A stretch of 64,000 nucleotides of DNA, from contig NZ_JAACFS010000001.1 of the NCBI RefSeq assembly GCF_029051645.1, positions 806,001 through 870,000 on the forward strand. The letters are read 5' to 3'. The position numbers and the translations under genes were made by a program. This document shows positions 60,574 through 64,000 of the stretch, in pieces. The DNA comes from Bradyrhizobium sp. CSA112 (GTDB lineage: Bacteria > Pseudomonadota > Alphaproteobacteria > Rhizobiales > Xanthobacteraceae). The first letter of the stretch is position 1. Each line of letters begins with the position of its first letter. The notes below the pieces were generated by a model, which saw only the letters and a program-made list of their open reading frames with translations, was not told where the DNA came from and searched no databases.

Positions 60574-61812
60574 TTATTTCCTCACCAGCGGACACTCGCT
60601 GGCTTCGAGCGGCTTGGCGGCGTCTTCCGCCGAGATCGTGGCGATCTGCCTGTAGTAATCCCACGGGCCCTTCGACTCTTCCGGCTTCTTCACTTCGAAC
60701 AGATAGGCCGGAATGAGACGGCGGCCGTCGGCGCGCAGCGGGCCCTTGCCGAACAGCGGATCGTCGGTCGGTAGTTCCTTCATCTTGGCGACGACCTTGG
60801 CGCCGTCGTGCGGATTGCCTCCCATCGTGTCGAGCGTCTTGAGATAGTGCAGCACCACTGCATAAACCCCGGCCACCGTCATCGAGGGCATCGTGCCTTT
60901 CGGTGATACTTTCTGGAAGCGCTTGGACCATTCGCGCGTCTTGTCGTTCAGGTCCCAGTAAAACGATTCCGTGAAGGTCAGACCTTGCGCGGTCTTCAAG
61001 CCCAACGAGTGAACGTCGTTAATGAAGAGCAGGAGCGCCGCAAGCTTCTGACCGCCCGCAACGATGCCGAATTCGGACGCCTGCTTGATCGCATTGGTGG
61101 TGTCGCCGCCAGCGTTGGCAAGGCCAACCACCTTTGCCTTCGAGGACTGCGCTTGCAACAGGAACGACGAGAAGTCCGACGTATTCAGCGGGTGCCTGAC
61201 GCCGCCCAGCACCTTGCCGCCGCTGGCGGTGACGACCGCCGAGGTGTCGCGTTCCAGCGCATGTCCGAACGCGTAGTCTGCGGTCAGGAAGTACCAGCTA
61301 TCGCCACCGGCCTTGGTCAGCGCCTTGCCGGTTCCGTTGGCTAGCATGTAGGTGTCGTAGGTGAAGGAAATCGTGTTCGGCGTGCAGGCCTTGCCGGTGA
61401 GATCGGCGGTGGCTGCGCCCGAATTGAGCAGGACGACGTTTTTGTCCTTGACTAGGTTGCTCACCGCGAGCGCGACGCCGGAGTTTGGTGTGTCGGCGAT
61501 GACGTCGACTTTGTCGTTGTCGATCCACTGCCTGGCGATGTTGACGCCGACGTCGGGCTTGTTCTGGTGATCGCCACTGACCAGATCGATCTTCCAACCC
61601 TTGGCGGCGAGGCCGGAATCGTCAATCGCCATCTTCGCTGCAGCCACCGAATTGGGGCCGCCAATGTCGGCATAGAGGCTCGACATATCGTTCAACACGC
61701 CGATCTTGACGGTCTTGTCCGAGGTCTTGTCTTGAGCCAATGCTGGCGTCGCGAGGCCGAGTGCGGCAAGTGCCACGGAGGCGGCGAGGCGCCGCGCAAT
61801 TCCAGTCGTCAT
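60574..61812 (-). CDS. Orphan LivK-type ABC substrate-binding protein
   Basis: A 412-residue type I binding protein with a signal peptide (GIARRLAASVALAALGLATP, cleavage near ALA-QD). KIGVLNDMSSLYADIGGPNS, RQWIDNDKVDVIADTPNSGV, GGDSWYFLTADYAFGHALER and LLLFINDVHSLGLKTAQGLT parallel the LivK protein at 42923 almost segment by segment. No permease or ATPase is adjacent, so it probably uses a transporter elsewhere, perhaps livGFHM of this window. ATG at 61812 behind GGAGGAA. Confidence 0.88.
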   Translation of the reverse strand: MTTGIARRLAASVALAALGLATPALAQDKTSDKTVKIGVLNDMSSLYADIGGPNSVAAAKMAIDDSGLAAKGWKIDLVSGDHQNKPDVGVNIARQWIDNDKVDVIADTPNSGVALAVSNLVKDKNVVLLNSGAATADLTGKACTPNTISFTYDTYMLANGTGKALTKAGGDSWYFLTADYAFGHALERDTSAVVTASGGKVLGGVRHPLNTSDFSSFLLQAQSSKAKVVGLANAGGDTTNAIKQASEFGIVAGGQKLAALLLFINDVHSLGLKTAQGLTFTESFYWDLNDKTREWSKRFQKVSPKGTMPSMTVAGVYAVVLHYLKTLDTMGGNPHDGAKVVAKMKELPTDDPLFGKGPLRADGRRLIPAYLFEVKKPEESKGPWDYYRQIATISAEDAAKPLEASECPLVRK

Positions 61813-61990
61813 GGTATTCCTCCAGAAATGGTTGTTCGCCGGCTCTCTTTTCGGAACCTGCCAGCGGCCCTGCGATAATCCTTCTCGCTGGGACGGGCAA
61901 TGCACTTATCGTAGCGCCTCCGAGACCAGCTTGAACTTCTGGATCCGGTATCGACTGGTATAATCGTTATCCTTTTCGTAAAACTATTCC

Positions 61991-62080
61991 TTAGCGAAAG
62001 TTCCATCTTTCTTGAATGCGGTTGTTCATGTGGTCGCGGAAGTAGAGCAACCCGTCGTTGGCGATCATCGCGCAATTCAT
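61991..62080 (-). other. Possible 29-residue open frame
   Basis: MNCAMIANDGLLYFRDHM followed by NNRIQERWNFR and a stop lies between the SDR gene and the binding-protein gene. Its composition looks protein-like and the frame remains open upstream through the SDR end, but there is no Shine-Dalgarno and no family is recognised. It may be a gene fragment. Confidence 0.2.
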
Positions 62081-62109
62081 GGGGTTGATGAGCGAAGTCC
62101 GCCAGACGC

Positions 62110-62850
62110 TTACTCCGGCGCGCGGAAGCTCATCAGCGTGCGGGTCTTGTAGTCATAGAGCTTGCCGGTCTCGTTCCAGTCGGGCGCGCACATCGGCACG
62201 ATAAATTCCGCTGCCTGTTCCGGTGTATCCAACGTCGTCGGATCTTCGCCGGGAAATACGCTGGCGCGCATGCGGGTGCGGATCGGGCCGGGGCTGAACA
62301 GGTTGACACGCAGTTTGGTGCTCGCGGTCTCGTTGGCCCAGGAGCGAACCAGCGTGTCCAGCGCGGCCTTCGAGGCTGCGTAGGGGCCCTGATAGGCGTT
62401 CGCTTTGCTGGCGGCGCCCGAGGTCACGAACACGGCGCGGCCGGCGTCCGAGACTCTTAGCAGCGGGTCCATGCATCGGATGAGCTGGAAGTTCGCGGTG
62501 ACGTTGAGCGCCATCACGTCGTTCCACGGCTTCAATTCGATATGCCCTAGCGGCGAAGAAGGACCGGCGACACCGGCATTGCCGACGAGAATGTCGATCT
62601 TGCCGTGGCGTTCATGCAGCGCCGCGCCGAGCCGCGCGATGCCGTCGAAATCGGTGAGGTTCAGCGGCACCAGCGTGGCGCTGCCGCCGTCTTTCCGGAT
62701 CTCGTCATCGAGCTCTTCAAGGCCGCCTTGCGTGCGAGCGACGGCTATGATGTGCGCGCCGGCCTTTGCCAGCGCGAGCGCCGTGGCATAGCCAATGCCG
62801 CGTGAGGCGCCGGTGACGAGCGCAATGCGGGAGGCGAGGGGTTTGGTCAT
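62110..62850 (-). CDS. SDR-family oxidoreductase
   Basis: A 246-residue classical SDR: IALVTGASRGIGYATALALA, NAGVAGPSSPLG, catalytic Ser in VFVTSGAASK, Tyr-Lys in GPYAASKAALDTLVRSWANE, and LFSPGPIRTRMRA. It resembles the SDR gene that follows purF in many Alphaproteobacteria. Its substrate is unknown. ATG at 62850. A palindromic repeat separates it from purF. Confidence 0.9.
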   Translation of the reverse strand: MTKPLASRIALVTGASRGIGYATALALAKAGAHIIAVARTQGGLEELDDEIRKDGGSATLVPLNLTDFDGIARLGAALHERHGKIDILVGNAGVAGPSSPLGHIELKPWNDVMALNVTANFQLIRCMDPLLRVSDAGRAVFVTSGAASKANAYQGPYAASKAALDTLVRSWANETASTKLRVNLFSPGPIRTRMRASVFPGEDPTTLDTPEQAAEFIVPMCAPDWNETGKLYDYKTRTLMSFRAPE

Positions 62851-62870
62851 GGAACGAAACTCTCTCCACG

Positions 62871-62993
62871 GTCGTCCCCGCGAACGCGGGGACCCATACG
62901 CCGTGAAAGTTATGATGGCAGACGGTGCTTGTCGCTATGGCGTTCGAAAAACGAAGGCCTGTGGTTATGGGTCCCTGCGTTCGCAGGGACGAC
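62871..62993. repeat. Interspersed repeat with hairpin at both ends
   Basis: Each end is itself a hairpin: GTCCCCGCGAACGCGGGGAC (62874-62893) and GTCCCTGCGTTCGCAGGGAC (62971-62990), and the ends are inverted to each other (GTCGTCCC and GGGACGAC). A common Bradyrhizobium intergenic element between purF and the SDR gene. Confidence 0.7.
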
Positions 62994-62996
62994 AAA

Positions 62997-64000
62997 TCAG
63001 CTTGCCTCCGCCAGCAGCGACAATTGCCGGGGCTGCGGTTCGACCTGAGTCTGGTCGGTGAGGTGCGTCGGATAGGCACCCGTGAAGCAGTGATCCGAGA
63101 ATTTCGGATTGGCGGGATCGCGCCCCGGTTCGCCCATCGCGCGGTACAAGCCGTCGATCGACAGGAACGCCAGCGAATCCGCACCGATGATGTCGCGCAT
63201 CTCTTCCAGCGAATGGGTGGCAGCGAGAAGTCCGCCGCGGTCCGGCAGGTCGATGCCGTAATAGTCGGGATACAGGATCGGCGGCGAGGCGAGGCGGAAA
63301 TGCACCTCGCGCGCGCCGGCATCCCGCATCATGCGCACGATCTTTTTCGACGTGGTGCCGCGCACCAGCGAGTCGTCGATCAGGATGATGCGCTTGCCTT
63401 CGATAGCGGCACGGTTCGCCGAATGCTTCATGCGCACGCCAAGCTCGCGCACGCTCTGCGTCGGCTGGATGAAGGTACGGCCGACATAGTGGTTACGGAT
63501 GATGCCGAGTTCGAACGGCACGCCGGAATGCTGGCTGTAACCGACCGCCGCCGGCACGCCGGAATCCGGCACCGGCACCACGACGTCGACCTCGACATGG
63601 CTTTCGCGGGCGAGCTGGGCGCCGAAGGCCTTGCGGACCTCATAGACCGAGCGGCCGCCGACGATCGAGTCCGGCCGCGAGAAGTAGATGTACTCGAAGA
63701 TGCAGGGCCGCGGCGGCTTTGGCGGAAACGGCTTGTGGCTGTGGGCGCCTTCTTCGTCGAACACGACGATCTCGCCGGGCTCGACATCGCGCACATATTT
63801 CGCACCGATCATGTCGAGCGCGCAGGTTTCCGAAGTCAGGATCGGACAGCCATCGAGATCGCCGAGTACCAGCGGACGGATGCCGAGCGGATCGCGGGCG
63901 CCGACCAGCTTCTTGTTGGTCAGCGACACCAGCGAATAGGCGCCTTCGATCGCGCGCAGCGCTTCGATGAAACGGTCGATGAATCGGCCGCGCTTCGACT
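62997..64000 (-). CDS. purF: Amidophosphoribosyltransferase, C-terminal part
   Basis: The visible 334 codons run off the right edge (the N-terminal glutaminase is outside or only partly inside). They include GAYSLVSLTNKKLVGARDPL, IFEYIYFSRPDSIVGGRSVY, VPVPDSGVPAAVGYSQHSGV and the PRPP motif IILIDDSLVRGTTSKKIVRM. PurF makes phosphoribosylamine, the first step of purine synthesis. A GTG inside the gene (63929) is not the start. The gene ends LSLLAEAS. Confidence 0.95.
   Translation of the reverse strand, partial: SKRGRFIDRFIEALRAIEGAYSLVSLTNKKLVGARDPLGIRPLVLGDLDGCPILTSETCALDMIGAKYVRDVEPGEIVVFDEEGAHSHKPFPPKPPRPCIFEYIYFSRPDSIVGGRSVYEVRKAFGAQLARESHVEVDVVVPVPDSGVPAAVGYSQHSGVPFELGIIRNHYVGRTFIQPTQSVRELGVRMKHSANRAAIEGKRIILIDDSLVRGTTSKKIVRMMRDAGAREVHFRLASPPILYPDYYGIDLPDRGGLLAATHSLEEMRDIIGADSLAFLSIDGLYRAMGEPGRDPANPKFSDHCFTGAYPTHLTDQTQVEPQPRQLSLLAEAS

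Noticed and set aside
59117..60655. 512-codon plus-strand frame
   Set aside because: Out-of-frame shadow of der and the MFS gene; Arg/Ala-rich with no transmembrane pattern.

Overview
The window looks like chromosomal DNA of a high-GC alphaproteobacterium of the Bradyrhizobium/Rhodopseudomonas group. The reasons are uniformly GC-rich codon use, many GTG and TTG starts behind good Shine-Dalgarno sites, several interspersed palindromic repeats typical of that group, and core gene neighbourhoods such as nnrU-panB, yfgM-lipoprotein-der and purF-SDR. This is inference from recognition, not a database match. No tRNA, rRNA, CRISPR array, intact transposase or phage gene was seen.

Positions 1-33,100 are an accessory-like mosaic. 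It is built from small regulator-enzyme pairs: LysR/SDR, LysR/old yellow enzyme, HxlR/imine-reductase-like, Rrf2/thioredoxin-reductase-like, Rrf2/methyltransferase/deformylase-like, MarR/glyoxalase-fold, ArsR/SRPBCC/DUF899 and IclR/quinone reductase. Many of these suggest defence against electrophiles, quinones and peroxides. Between them lie two RTX calcium-binding proteins (10.5 and 14.9 kb), a RES-Xre toxin-antitoxin pair with a clear palindromic operator (16.1-17.06 kb), a guanylate/adenylate cyclase (26.1 kb), and two repeat-associated scars carrying fragments of guaA (5.67 kb) and a PIN-domain gene (10.2 kb). At 31.8-33.0 kb a 136-bp piece of a Lin0512-family gene is duplicated exactly 900 bp away, around a glycolipid-binding-domain (DUF1089) gene.

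Positions 33,100-41,200 hold a periplasmic M20 hydrolase with an IlvD/Edd-family dehydratase, then a 2'-5' RNA ligase-like protein, HAD phosphatase, SDR, GST, a DsbB-DUF5993 pair, an ArsC/Spx-like protein and a PAS-like protein. From 41,390 to 64,000 the content is more core-like: a livGFKHM transporter, a DUF47-Pit phosphate module behind a candidate inverted Pho box, a SugE/Gdx guanidinium exporter under a two-hairpin guanidine-II (mini-ykkC) riboswitch, prfC, an enoyl-CoA hydratase, a TetR regulator, nnrU-panB-acyl-CoA synthetase, yfgM-like, a short lipoprotein, der, an MFS exporter, an orphan LivK-type binding protein, an SDR and the 3' part of purF, which runs off the right end.

The items most worth a second look are the guanidine-II riboswitch, the 900-bp duplication around DUF1089, the long repeat with a predicted multi-stem fold that abuts gene debris, the Rrf2-methyltransferase-deformylase-like operon whose deformylase has lost two metal ligands, and the inverted Pho box ahead of DUF47-pit.
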